DNA of 64,000 nt from the NCBI GenBank assembly GCA_014529385.2, contig CM043942.1, positions 27,055,969 to 27,119,968 of the forward strand, in the 5' to 3' direction. The notes beneath the pieces were generated by a model. It searched no databases. It was not told the DNA's origin and worked only from the letters and a program-made list of their open reading frames with translations. Shown here piece after piece: positions 34,265 through 45,071 of this stretch (position 1 is its first letter; each line of letters opens with the position of its first letter). Position numbers and translations under genes: made by a program. This stretch comes from Adiantum capillus-veneris. Its lineage: Eukaryota; Streptophyta; Polypodiopsida; Polypodiales; Pteridaceae.

Positions 34265-34371
34265 GTCACGTCCTGTCATCGACCACTATTCAAAACATAC
34301 AAAGAATCCATTATGTTAGAATTTAAAAGTACAAATATAAACGTAACTATCAAACCTAAAGAGCAATGCAA

Positions 34372-35240
34372 AAACACTTACAAAATTGGCCTCAAATGAT
34401 GCCCACCCGTCGCTCCCCCAAGTGGTGCGAGCTCCCTGCCTCTAGTCGCGCTTTGGATGTCTCCTTTTGTTGCTCCCACTTGTGAGGATTCTCACGTACT
34501 TCTCGCTTTGCATTCTTCCAATCTTCTTTGGCCAGCCAATCTGGTCTGTTCCACCCATGCTTTATTGCTTTTTGTACTTCAGAACGCTTGTGCTTGCAGT
34601 ATTCGCGCATTCAAACCTTCATCAGGTCTTCATTGAAGCGCTCATCCTGACTTTACACAGGAAACTCGTCATGCAGCATGTTGATTCAGACTCTGTCTTT
34701 TAATTCATTTGGCACTTCAGTCCAGGTGTTTAGTATGTAATGTCTAAACATCTAAGAGAAAAGACCGAGCATGCGCGGGATCACCTTCTTGCCTTCGTCA
34801 TCCAAGATGATGCTGCCGCTGATGTCGACAGAGTACGGCAAGCCATCTCACTTGTGACGCGTGAACTTGGGTGTCTTGGTAGGGGCCTCCAACGGCGTCT
34901 CGATGGGGGTACGGCCGTCAGGTGTCTTCATTGGAGTCTGGGCCCCGAAGCGAGGAGTGTCGAGACTGGGGCGACTCCTGGAGGACTAGCTAGTGGTGTG
35001 TATCTAGGAACGACCGATAGCCGCACAAAACCTACCATAGATGGTGATGCCCTGGCTGGTGTGGGAGCGGGAAAAGAAGGGAAGGTAAGGAACCTCGTTG
35101 AACACAAGGTGGTGTCGAGGCATCAGCGGCGGCATCCTCACAGCAACTGTCATCGCCACCACTAGAGAATCGGTGCCTAGACGAGTATGAAGATCGTCTC
35201 ATCGACATCAAAGCTTCGGAGTGCCCTGAATGCTCCAAAA
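34372..35240 (-). pseudogene. CACTA TNPA-like (plant transposase, Ptta/En/Spm family) gene fragment
   Basis: The minus strand shows a Ser-rich N-terminal piece (35,238-35,032; SSYSSRHRFSSGGDDSCCED) and, further along, a segment with W and K spacing typical of the Transposase_24 domain (34,610-34,392; GWNRPDWLAKEDWKNAKREV, KWEQQKETSKARLEAGSSHH). A stop/shift follows at GERRVGII near 34,395. TNPA-like proteins bind subterminal repeats of En/Spm elements. The fragment lies outside the CACTA terminus at 35,623, so it belongs to a different, truncated element. The plus-strand frame over the same DNA is a shadow. Confidence 0.55.
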
Positions 35241-35622
35241 CAGAGGGAGACGCTGAAGGAGTGGAACAACGTGATGGTGCTCAAGAGCAATGATGCTCCT
35301 CGTACCACCTCCTCTGCTAGGGTTGGTCAATTCCTATATTTGTGGGTACGAGAAATCTACACATCCACATCTACATGATAGTGCATGTAGTGGACAAAAC
35401 CCCTTTGCCTCTTCTCTAGCTGTATCAATTCACAGCATCTTAATATTACTTCATAGCAGATCCTTGTTTGAGGGATTACTTAACACATTACATGTTGTCC
35501 TCCAATTTGAGTATCATGCCATTGAAAGCTTTCCAACTTAAGGTCGCATCTGTAGAGAGGAAGAGAGGGATCACTGTTCGCCTAACTCTAATTTTTTCCG
35601 TAATCCCGAAGATAGACTTTAA
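35241..35622. other. Spacer with one arm of a short inverted repeat
   Basis: About 35,326-35,465 matches the reverse complement of 37,480-37,625 (words CTATATTTGTGGGTACGAGA and GTGGACAAAACCCCTTTGCC). One copy is outside and one inside the CACTA element. No gene is visible. Confidence 0.75.
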
Positions 35623-35683
35623 CACTATAAGAGACTATTCATATTAGCGACGCTCACACAGCGACGCTAAAAAAAAAAAATTC

Positions 35684-35745
35684 CCGGCGTCGCTATGAGC
35701 GTCGCAAATTTACAAGTAAATTTGCGACGCTCATAGCGACGCCGG
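35684..35745. repeat. Perfect hairpin, 30-base arms with a 2-base loop, in CACTA subterminal region
   Basis: The left arm 35,684-35,713 (CCGGCGTCGCTATGAGCGTC then GCAAATTTAC) is followed by AA and the exact complement at 35,716-35,745. It contains two GCGTCGC words per arm, the family's subterminal repeat. Confidence 0.95.
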
Positions 35746-35839
35746 CTGGGCTAAAAAAAATAACAGAGAGCGCCCAAAAACTCAGATCTCAGATCTGAGT
35801 TTTTCGGCGCCCTCAAGCAAGGAGCAGGTAACACTCTCC

Positions 35840-35869
35840 CTCTCTCTCTCTCTCTCTCTCTTTCTTCTC

Positions 35870-35904
<35 letters not shown>

Positions 35905-35980
35905 ACGAGGAGAGGAAGGAGAGCCAGGTATGCTCCTTCCCTCTCTTCACTCTCATGTTCCCTTCCCCTCTTTCTCTCTC

Positions 35981-36015
<35 letters not shown>

Positions 36016-36023
36016 TAGTGTTT

Positions 36024-36082
<59 letters not shown>

Positions 36083-36310
36083 TACAAACATAAACAAAAA
36101 CGCACACACACATACATAAACAAAGAATGCACACACACATTGAGAGAGGAAAAGAGAGAGAGAGCATGCATAAACAAAAAACACACACATTGAGAGAGGA
36201 AAAGAGAGAGAGAACATGCATAAACAAAAAACGCACACATTGAGAGAGGAAAAGAGAGAGAAAACATGCATAAACAAAAAAACGCACACACATTGAGAGA
36301 GAAAGAGAGA
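35840..36310. repeat. Compound microsatellite and short tandem unit in CACTA element
   Basis: (CT)n, (CA)n and (GA)n tracts, then a ~55-60-base unit repeated about four times (GCATAAACAAAAAACACACA, ATTGAGAGAGGAAAAGAG). The same unit in reverse is at about 100-195, supporting family identity with the left-edge element. Confidence 0.9.
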
Positions 36311-36707
36311 GAAACTAATTTAACGTCGTAGGAAACTAATTAAAATTAAAAGACCTAAAGATCTAGCCGACGAGGAGTTGAACTCAAGACCTATTATTCA
36401 AGAGGGAAATGGAATAACCAATCTATCATACTTGGCATGGGTGATAGAAAGGTTATACCATTTATCTCTTTTTATTGGCACACACATCCACACACGCGCA
36501 CACACACAAGAAGAAGAGAGTTATAACGTCGTAGGAAACTATCCTAAAAGACGTTAAAGATTAGGTTAGATGTAGACTTACGTTAAATTAGATTGAGGTT
36601 TATTTAAGTTAAATTAGATTAGATTTAGGTTTATTTTTAGTTAGATTTACGTTTATTTACGCTAGATTTAGATTTATGTTATATTAGATTAGATTTAGGT
36701 CTCCATA

Positions 36708-37059
36708 GACTGCGATGCCTGCATGAAGCGGGTGAAGAAAGCCCTCAATGGAATATAGGGTATTGCTGCCTTCACTCATGGTGGGCTCCGTCGATCCAAA
36801 AGTACTGGTGAAATGTCTTCAGAAGATAGGGAAGAAGGTGGATCTTCAGGGCGGCAAGAGTCACTACATCCCCGACAATGACCATCTAGACAACCTCTAG
36901 TCATTCAACAACAACTTCAAAGTTAGTAACAAGAGCAAGAACGGTCCAAAGGGCCAATTGCTGTCGTCAGATGTGGATGGAGATGAGGCAGCGTCACCGC
37001 CGGAAGTTAACTCTCACATCTTTAGTGATGAGAATGCCAACTCTTGCCGAGTTATGTGA
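36708..37059 (+). pseudogene. Captured heavy-metal-associated isoprenylated protein (HIPP) fragment
   Basis: The stretch encodes DCDACMKRVKKALNGI (from 36,708), the C-x2-C metal-binding loop and first helix of an HMA domain; after a TAG and a frame change it resumes at VDPKVLVKCLQKIGKKVDLQ (36,791 on), the last HMA strand. A Ser/Asn/Lys-rich linker follows and the frame ends at ANSCRVM-stop, a CaaX farnesylation box, as in HIPP proteins. An internal TAG lies near 36,899. It is GC-richer than its surroundings and bounded by direct repeats. HIPPs are plant metallochaperone-like proteins attached to membranes by a prenyl group. The N-terminus is missing and the frame is broken, so it is a transduplicated gene piece, not a gene. 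Confidence 0.75.
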
Positions 37060-37190
37060 AAAATTATGAGTTAAATCAGTTTTAAGGTTCTTATAATCCC
37101 TGCTAGTTTAGTTCTTTGTTTTTAATATAACATAATTTACGTTAGATTTAGATTTATGTTATATTAGATTAGACTTAGGTTTATTTAGGT

Positions 37191-37195
<5 letters not shown>

Positions 37196-37271
<76 letters not shown>
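37196..37271. repeat. (CA)n microsatellite
   Basis: About 38 uninterrupted CA units, directly before the AAGAAGAAGAGAG start of the second direct-repeat copy. Confidence 0.98.
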
Positions 37272-37272
<1 letters not shown>

Positions 37273-37705
37273 GAAGAAGAGAGTTTTAACGTTGTAGGAA
37301 ACTATCCCAAAAGACGTTAAAGATTAGGTTAGATGTAGACTTACGTTAAATTAGATTTAGGTTTATTTTTAGTTAGATTTACGTTTATTTAGATTTACAC
37401 TTATTTACGTTAGATCGAGTCCACACAAGAATTACTTACGGTTTTGGGTTTAGAGTTAGACGAACAGTGAAATGATATTCTACTGTGAAAAGATGTTAAG
37501 ATGCTGTGAAGTGCTACAGCTAGAGAAGAGGCAAAGGGGTTTTGTCCACTACATGCAGTATCATGTAGACGTGGGTCTGTAGATTTCTTGTACCCACAAA
37601 TATAGGTATTGACCAATAAAGACGAGATTATAACCCGGTGGTTCTGATCTCCGTGCACCTCTAGATCGAGGTGTGCGGGGATTGGACATGACTAGAGAAT
37701 GTGAG

Positions 37706-37707
<2 letters not shown>

Positions 37708-37763
<56 letters not shown>
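37708..37763. repeat. (GA)n microsatellite
   Basis: About 28 uninterrupted GA units, upstream of the transposase start. Confidence 0.98.
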
Positions 37764-37767
<4 letters not shown>

Positions 37768-37829
37768 GACGAAGAATGCCAATAGAATATTAAATTTGTT
37801 GTCTAGGTTATAAGATTTTTATCCTCATT

Positions 37830-39663
37830 ATGAGTAGTGACGAGGATGTGGGACCGTCCAACCGAAACACCTATCTCTCAACGAGGGTCTTATGTCCTTG
37901 TAATCAATGCAAGCATGCTGTGCGACGGACAAGACGTGTTTCTTTGCATCACGTTCGCGAATTTGGCGAGTTCGATCCATCTATTATAGATCGAGTTGTT
38001 GCCAATTTTAACTCATCGGACTCTGACGTTGGCCAACAAGCAACAATCTTGCAACCCAATAGACGTGTTCGCAGGCGCTTTGGTCAAGCAGCATATGTGA
38101 GGCTACAAGATGTAGCCTCTGACAGCTCGGGGGATGATCATGCAGAGCACATTCCCAACGAGGCAATGTTTGAGCCTGAGATTGATGAAATGATCGAGAC
38201 GATCATGGATACAGAAAGGCTTATCTATGATGATATGAAAAGTGAAGCCGATACGCCATTGTATAATGGAGCACGTATGTCTAGATTGAAAGCACTCCTG
38301 GTTCTTCTCAACATGCAGGCAAAGTTTGGATGGAGTGACACTAGCGTCACAGTGCTTTTCAGGTGATCTATTACAATTAGTTTACTTTAATAAAACTCTA
38401 AATGTATAATGATCTGATAGATTTTTTCACGACTTTATCGTATTTTTATGTTGTGTAGATTGCTTAAAGAGCACATACTACCAACTGACAATGTGATGCC
38501 AGATTCCCGAGATGAAGCAAGAAAGATTTTGCGAAACTTGGGGATGGATTACAATTCTATCCACGCTTGTCCTAATGACTGCATTCTTTTCAGAGGGGAA
38601 TACATAGACATGGAGAAGTGTCCGTAATGTGATTCCGAAAGATATCGAGTAGATCTCCACGGGACAAAAATTCCACAAAAGGTTTTGCGACATTTTCCTC
38701 TGCTTCCTCGCATCAAGCATTTCTTCGAATGTAAGTCCTTGGCCGCCCTAGCATCATGGCATGAGGAGAATAAATCTTCGGATGGTGTGCTACGAATTCC
38801 TGCAGATTGCGCAGCCTGGAAACATATAGATGGAACATGGTCGGATTTTTCCAGGTAAGCTCGAAATTTGCGCTTAGGCCTGGCTATGGATGGCGTAAAT
38901 CCATTTGGTCAAAGATCAACATCTTACAGTGTATGGCCCGTTGTCATCGTCAACTACAAAATTCCCCCGTGGTTGACTACGAAGAAGGGGCACCTATGGC
39001 TAAGCTTGATTGTGCCAGGGCGATATAAAGTGGAGAATATGGATGTGTATCTTCATCCACTATTGGAAGAGCTACAACAATTGTGGATTGGCATAGAGGT
39101 GGTGGATATGAGCCGACACACAGGACGACGGAATGCTTTGATCAGAGGCATTCTAATGTGGACCATGCATGACTATCCCGGGCTAACAGAATGCTCAGGT
39201 GATCTATTGACACTCCTCACTCAGACACTGTAAATCTTGTTTTTTCCCATAGTTGATCTATTATCATGTGTATACATGCACGGCTTCAAACAAGCGGATA
39301 CAGAGCATGTGTCACATGTGGACCTAGACTGAATGCACGTAGGGCGCCCTCACTGAAGAAGCAAATCTACGAAGGTCATCAAGCGTATCTTCCAGAGAAT
39401 CATGTGTTACGCGATGGCTTTTTGGGAAGAGAGCCACCAAGGATGTCTGCACAAGCATGGTTAGAGCAGAAGGAGATGTGCGATGACGGATTGCCTCCAG
39501 GGATGAAGAGACTATCTCTATGGTACGAGTTACCATACTGGCCCCGACTCATGATCAATCACTTGCTCGATCCAATGCACATATTCAAGAATGTGGGTAA
39601 TCTACTATGGGACCATCTGACCGGCAAGAAAGATACTTTGGGAGCCAGAGTTGACCTTAGAAA
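37830..39663 (+). pseudogene. CACTA TNP2-like transposase, 5' exons, truncated
   Basis: Exon 1 (37,830-38,361) starts MSSDEDVGPSNRNTYLSTRV and has the N-terminal CPCNQCKH zinc-binding-like motif with RRTRRVSLHH, then LIYDDMKSEADTPLYNGARM and LLNMQAKFGWSD. After an intron (GTGATC..TGTGTAG, to ~38,458) exon 2 gives MPDSRDEARKILRNLGMDYN, HACPNDCILFRGEY, KVLRHFPLLPRIKHFF, LAMDGVNPFG, WPVVIVNYKIPPW and VVDMSRHTGRRNALIRGILM. Another intron follows, then GYRACVTCGP and YWPRLMINHLLDPMHIFKNV. This is the tnp2 transposase family (Transposase_21). In-frame stops occur in exon 2 (after EKCP and after WSDFSR). The DUF4218/DUF4216 part is missing: at ~39,663 gypsy RT begins. It is colinear with the gene at 55.7-59.6 kb. 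Confidence 0.9.
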
Positions 39664-40332
39664 TGTGGACCTTAGTATTGAATCTCTTGAAGGAAAAATT
39701 TGCTTTTCTTTTGGTTTAGAAAAAGCTTGTTCTCCCTCAATTCTTGAAAAATCACTTGGAGATGTTGCTTGTGTTCCTCCAAGGACTTGGACTAAATGAT
39801 GCTATCATCAAAGAACACTCCAGTGAATTTGCGGTACGGTCTAAAGATGTTCTCCATTAGACGATTGAACATGGCTGGTGCATTAGTCAAGCCAAAAGGC
39901 ATGACTAGATATTCATAAAGACCAAATGTTGTGCAAAACGAGGTCTTTAGGATATCTTCATCCACTATCCTTATTTGATGATAGCCACTTTAAAGGTTAA
40001 TCATATTGAAGTAGGTAGAGCCTTGTAGGTTATCATATAGATCTTCTACTAGAGGCACATGAAATTTGTTTTTGATAGCGATATGGTTTAGTGCTCGATA
40101 GTCCATACACATACGGTATGTACCATCTTCCTTTTGCACTCAAAAGGATGTAGAACAAAAGGGAGAGCTGCTAGGCCTCACCATCCCTTTGTCAACTAAA
40201 TGTTTGTACTTGCCTCATGATCTCCTCTTGTTGAACTTGGGAAATTTGATAAGGAGGCTTGTTAGGTGGTGAGCTTCTTGGTAGGAGCTCAATTCGATGG
40301 TCATCATCCCCTCGTTTTGGAGGTAAGAATTT
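39664..40332 (-). pseudogene. Ty3/gypsy reverse transcriptase fragment
   Basis: Read on the minus strand: IMRQVQTF and RIELLPRSSPPNKPPYQIS (40,310-40,190), then [20 protein letters not shown] (39,960-39,900), [19 protein letters not shown] (39,900-39,845), FFDDSI with a disrupted DD region (~39,800) and EEHKQHLQVIFQELRENKLF (39,775-39,715). These are RT palm motifs in order. Stops and shifts interrupt. It inserted into, or was joined to, the TNP2 gene at ~39,663, and its upstream end meets a (GT)n(GA)n tract. Confidence 0.85.
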
Positions 40333-40335
40333 TAT

Positions 40336-40423
<88 letters not shown>
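40336..40423. repeat. (GT)n(GA)n microsatellite
   Basis: A GT tract followed by a longer GA tract, directly at the end of the gypsy RT fragment and the start of the dispersed repeat copy. Confidence 0.97.
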
Positions 40424-40425
<2 letters not shown>

Positions 40426-40426
40426 T

Positions 40427-40715
40427 GACTAATGTGACCGCTATCGTGCTTGATTGTTGCAATAATTTCAGTTCTACCATGTTGGCGTCCTATAGTCCTA
40501 TTCACCACTATTCGGGAAAAACCATTTTTTTGGCCATGTGTTTTAAGACCAAAGTACAAGATGATGCAAGAATCTAGGGTCTCTCTCCAGGATTTATAAC
40601 TAAAGCTAATGCCCTATTTTTGTACCTTTGAAATAAAATCAAGGTCTAAGGGAATAACAAATCAGATTTTTCCTTTTAGAATCGGAAAATTTACACTACA
40701 ATCAGGATATATTGT
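40427..40715 (+). repeat. Dispersed repeat, second copy (first at 32,585)
   Basis: It matches 32,585-32,867 along its length (TGTGACCGCTATCGTGCTT, CTACCATGTTGGCGTCCTAT, CAAGAATCTAGGGTCTCTCT, ATCAAGGTCTAAGGGAATAA). Both copies follow a (GA)n tract. The class is unknown; it may be leader or intron-like sequence of a retroelement. Confidence 0.85.
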
Positions 40716-42440
40716 TAGCATTGCTCCTACCTCAAAAGAAGATTGTTACCCCACTTCTTTGTCTGGAATTGATCAACCCAAGAGTAATCTAGAAATTCAT
40801 ATGATGAAAGGTAAAAATCTAGAAAAAGGTGAGAAGTCAAGATGGCAATCTACATGAGGATTAATGAGGGAAACTAGTCTAGCTTGGTGGGCATTGCTAT
40901 AGAACATGATATGATCACATACCGATATCGACATTGACCATCTATGAGAAAAGAAGTGTGTATCTATTTGATATATAGATATGATGATTGAGATTGATCA
41001 TGTACTAGTGAGAAAAACATGTAGCTAAACTAAACTTAAGGAAGCATTAAACAAACATGATTTTGATAGGACTGGTTTGGAATAGAGAAGGAAATATATA
41101 GTGTGGCATCAATTATTTAGGACTAAAGTAAAGATACAAAAGGCACTACTGTAGTACATTACATGCACTGGCTAGCAATCGTATGCAAAGACTTGTGTCT
41201 CTAATTAATATGTGCAGATGTTGATCGACATTGAGTGTATAGTTTTGAAGACAACATGCAAGTAAACCAAACTAAAGGAAGCAATGTGCAAAATTCTAAA
41301 ACAAGCAATTGGGTAAAGCATCAATGAACTGCAATAAGAAATAAAGTGCTTTAAATAACTTGTAATGATATATAGGTATGTTTTGATTGTCCAAATTGCA
41401 GGCTGATATTTGAGGAAAGCTACAAAAAAGCAATGTGATCAATAGTTAAACATTTCACCTTGCAATGAAGGGTCACATACTAAAAATGCAAAGTATGCAG
41501 TGCACGTCATGCAGAAGTTCCATTCAAAAGTATGGTGGAAAGTTGGCATTGTGTCTCTTCAGAAATAATAAGAAACAGAAGTCGTGCCCTGCCTTGTATC
41601 ATTTATGTGTTGCGCAAAGCAAACGCATAGCCATGGGAAATTGGATGCAAATAACGGACCTTGCAGTGTTGGCGAGCTGGAGACGTGCTTGTGCATTCTA
41701 CTGTTGTGAATATATGTCGTCTCTATTAGACCACAAAACATGCATTAAGATCGATGCTGCATTAGGTCACGTGGAAGAAATGCACAACAGTCAGTTGGTG
41801 AGGTGCAAGTAAATTTGAAGACAAAAAGAATACAATGTGCAGTAAACACGAAGATCATTGGATGACTTGAAAAGGAGAAAATACCCAGTGGCAAAAAACA
41901 TCATTATATTTCAAACACAAAAATTAGGAATCAAGATGTGCATAATTATATCGGAATGAATGGATAATAAGACTTTAATAGTGTGATTAAAAGCGATTGT
42001 GTCAAAATAAGAGTTAAGGGCACGAACAAGAAGATGAAAGAGAAGCTTTAAGCGCATAAAAGTAACAGGAGACCCTCCTAGGCGATCATTCAAAAAGACT
42101 ATAACTAGAAGAATAATTAGAGAATTTAGCATCAAAGGTAATTATGCCATTGACCTCAAAGATTTATCCAATGAGTCGTGAAGGAGCTTGATGAAGGAGT
42201 GGTAGAAGAACGGACCTTCAGGATCTACAGAAAACATGTCGTCAACTCAAGGTGTAGGGATTGAGTAACAACTCTACCATGACCTCAAGAAGAAGAAACA
42301 TTTTTTTTGTTTTTTATTTTTGATTTGGATGCACTTTGATTTTGAATATTATAGCATGCGAAAAAACCCCAAAACACATTTAAGAAAAAGATGCCAAGAC
42401 TTGCGCAAGAGCCGTGGGGGAAAACCCCATCACCAAGCGA
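40716..42440. other. Gene-free AT-rich region
   Basis: 1.7 kb without a recognisable gene or repeat. A 115-codon plus-strand frame at 41,465-41,812 (Cys-rich: CTSCRSSIQ, CAFYCCEYM) resembles nothing I know and lacks supporting context. Confidence 0.4.
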
Positions 42441-42449
42441 CCTCAGCGT

Positions 42450-43027
42450 GAGCGAGCAATGGTAACAAGTTGCTAGACTACTAGCCAAGGGGGTGGTTAG
42501 CGACGGTTGTAGCGACGGATAAACGTCACTTAAGCAAGGGTCAGATGCGTCGCTAGAGACGTCGCTACTGTACGTCGCATATGCCACGACCATAGCATGG
42601 CTTTTTGCATCGACTTATCGTCGCTTATGCATCGGTTGTAGCAGCGCCTTTTGCATGGCATGTAGCATTGCTATTAGCATCGTCTGTAGCATGGACTGTA
42701 GCATCGCCTTTCGATGCTTATGCCACGCTTGTAGCATCGAATAAAGCATCGATTATTGATGCTTATGCCACGCTTGTAGCATCGACGCATCGTCTCTTAT
42801 TGGACGTCTCATTTTTTGTTAAAAAATGTGCGTCGCAAGCAACGGTTCAGGAACGTTAAGAAAAAACCGACCATTTTTTATAGCCGCGAGCTTGTAACAG
42901 CTCGCGCTGCTATCTTAGCTTGCTCTCTATCTATCTCTAGCTTTCTCTCTCTCTTTTTTTGTTTGTTTAGCTAGTAGTGCTCTCTCTATCTCTCTCTCTC
43001 TCTGTCTCTTTTTGTTTAGCTAGTAGT

Positions 43028-43101
<74 letters not shown>

Positions 43102-43120
43102 ACATACACATACATACACA
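42450..43120. repeat. Subterminal-repeat region of a CACTA-like element
   Basis: Words of the type TAGCGACG, GTCGCTA and TGTAGCATCG recur many times in both orientations between 42,490 and 42,840 (for example CGCTTGTAGCATCGA twice with CTTATGCCA before it), as in En/Spm subterminal regions. A short hairpin (GCGAGCT/AGCTCGC) is at about 42,886-42,906 and (CT)n tracts run to 43,099. I could not find the CACTA terminus itself. Confidence 0.5.
43029..43099. repeat. (CT)n microsatellite
   Basis: About 34 CT units after a TTTAGCTAGTAGTG word that also occurs just upstream (42,967). Confidence 0.97.
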
Positions 43121-43530
43121 TGCTCGCTTTCTTGCGTTAGTGATTGCTTACGGAGTTTTTATTATTTGCAAAAGTTGATTAGATCAGTGCGCAAGGAATT
43201 TCAGATAACTACTTCAACGGCAAGGATGAATTATGGTAAACACACATATCCCACTCTTGTTGCTTTGTTATTTGATGCTCAACTAGATTGGGATATTAGA
43301 ATGCGTAGCGTAGAATCCAAAACTTATGAAGAAACTAGAGAATCATAAGCATGTTAAAAATAGATCATAACATAAAAACAACGCTTCTGGACTTAAAAAA
43401 CATGGACATCTATTAGGGCTTGCAGAAGCACCCCCCTCGCGGATGGGCACGTTTGCATACTATGGAGCTCGCCAATCGATGAAGGTTGTGAGCTCTCAGC
43501 GAGTTGTATCCCTTGGCCACACGGTGCATT

Positions 43531-44352
43531 GATCAATAAATATTAACAAAAAAACAAAGAAAAATTTTTAGTGTTAGATTTAGTACTTGGTACTTGGTGG
43601 TTTGGTACATGGTACATAGAATTTGATGCACCACGTATGTTCTGACTCCTGGTACTTGGTACGTAATATGTATTTTGATTTGGTATGTAGAATTTGATAC
43701 CTAATAGTTCAAACTCGATACTTTGGTACTTTGTACTTGGTACTCGACTTTGTATGTGATACATAGAATCTGATAGGTATCGTATATTCTCAAATCTGTG
43801 CAGAAACTATGGAAATCAAAAGCTTGTTAATATTAGAGTGTGACATAGAAAAAGATTCGTAAACTTAAAAAACGACCCATCGACCAGCCACGTTTTGTTT
43901 TTCTTAATGTAAAAACGAATAAACTATGGTGCTAATTTTTGGTGCACTTTTGAAGTACATGGATCAATAAATTAACAAAAAAACAAAGAAAACATTTTAG
44001 TGTTAGATTTGGTACTTGGTACTTTGTGGTTTGGTACATGGTACGTAGAATTTGATGCGCCGCGTATGTTCTGATATCTGGTACTTGGTACGTCGCATAT
44101 ATTCTGATTTGGTACGTAGAATTTGATACCTCAAAGTTCAGACCCGATACTTTGGTACTTTGTACTTGGTACCCGACTTTGTACATGATACATAGAATCT
44201 GATAAGTATCGTATATTCTCATATCTGTGCAAAAACTATGGAAATCAAAATCTTGTTAATATTAGAGTGTGACATAGAAAAATATTTGTAAACTTGAAAA
44301 ATGACTCATCGACCAGCCACGTTTTGTTTTTCTTAATGTAAAAACAAATAAA
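43531..44352. repeat. Tandem duplication, ~430-bp unit
   Basis: The unit beginning GATCAATAAAT.TTAACAAAAAAACAAAGAAAA occurs at about 43,531 and 43,963; the copies end with TTTTCTTAATGTAAAAACPAATAA-like sequence at about 43,925 and 44,352 (the variable base is G or A). Within each copy GGTACTTGG and GGTAC..AGAATTTGAT words recur. The minus-strand frames rich in Tyr-Gln-Val-Pro-Ser-Thr are translations of this repeat, not genes. Confidence 0.9.
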
Positions 44353-45060
44353 CTACGTTTCAACACTAGTTTGGTACCAAAACAAGACACTTAGGTGTCC
44401 CTTTATATTAAATGCTACTTGCATTAGACAATGCATTTAAGAAAACCCTCTTAATGTGATCAAACATGTCAACTAGGGGATCTTTTAAAAATATAATCTT
44501 GCATTTTGGAAGCTATCATGGTCAAGAATTACACTCATCAAGTGGACCCTTGTAAGACTACGGTTGATGTTTTCCTTACATTGACTTTACAAGCTAAAAT
44601 AAAAATGAATAGACCTTGTACAAAATTATGACAAAAGTTTGATATTGACATTTTGAGACAAACACATTAAAGTCCTCAAACTTTGCACGTAGATCAACTA
44701 GAATTGTTAAAAGACATGCTATGGAAACAGTTGGAGCACCTAGAACCTTGGTTTCAATGTGCTTATACAGGACTTAAAATTTTCAAGAGATTTTGCACGA
44801 CAAAAAAATCAAGATTGGGTTCAAGCAACAAGATTTAATTGAGTTAGGGATCCAAAAAAATATCTACTCTCGTGGTTTTTACATATAGAACAAGTGTCTC
44901 ATCTCCATCAGCTCATATACAAAACGAGTCTCATCAGCGCATAAACAAAATGTGTCTCATCAGTGCATAAACAAAACGTGTCTCATCAGCGCATATACAA
45001 AATAGATATTTACTCTCATCAGCCGCATATACAAAACGATTCTCATCTCCATCCTCAAAT
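44353..45060. other. Gene-free stretch with a ~27-base tandem repeat
   Basis: Between about 44,890 and 45,050 the unit TGTCTCATCAGCGCATAAAC plus AAAA is repeated four to five times with small changes. The rest is AT-rich and shows nothing recognisable. Confidence 0.8.
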
Positions 45061-45071
45061 ATACAACAAAC

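Larger units (their letters stand above)
35623..39663 (+). mobile_element. CACTA (En/Spm-type) element, 3' end truncated
   Basis: It starts CACTATAAGAG at 35,623, preceded by TAA as a possible 3-bp target duplication. Subterminal GCGACGCT/GCGTCGC words and a 30-base-arm hairpin (35,684-35,745) follow, then microsatellites, a captured HIPP-type fragment (36,708-37,059) flanked by direct repeats (36,500-36,660 and 37,266-37,400), a long (CA)n (37,196-37,271), a (GA)n (37,708-37,763) and the TNP2 transposase exons. At about 39,663 the transposase is cut by a minus-strand gypsy RT, so the other terminus is not seen. Confidence 0.85.

Noticed and set aside
34740-35165. 141-codon plus-strand frame
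   Set aside because: Antisense of the Ser-rich TNPA-like N-terminus; no domain of its own.
41465-41812. 115-codon Cys-rich frame as a gene
   Set aside because: No regular Cys spacing, no family resemblance, no transcript evidence; it stays an unsupported open frame.
43543-44222. Minus-strand frames rich in YQVPST
   Set aside because: They arise from the GGTAC-rich tandem duplication and change frame between copies.
43900-45060. CRISPR-like array (44.89-45.05 kb short repeats)
   Set aside because: Repeats are contiguous without unique spacers and the genome is a plant's; simple tandem repeat.
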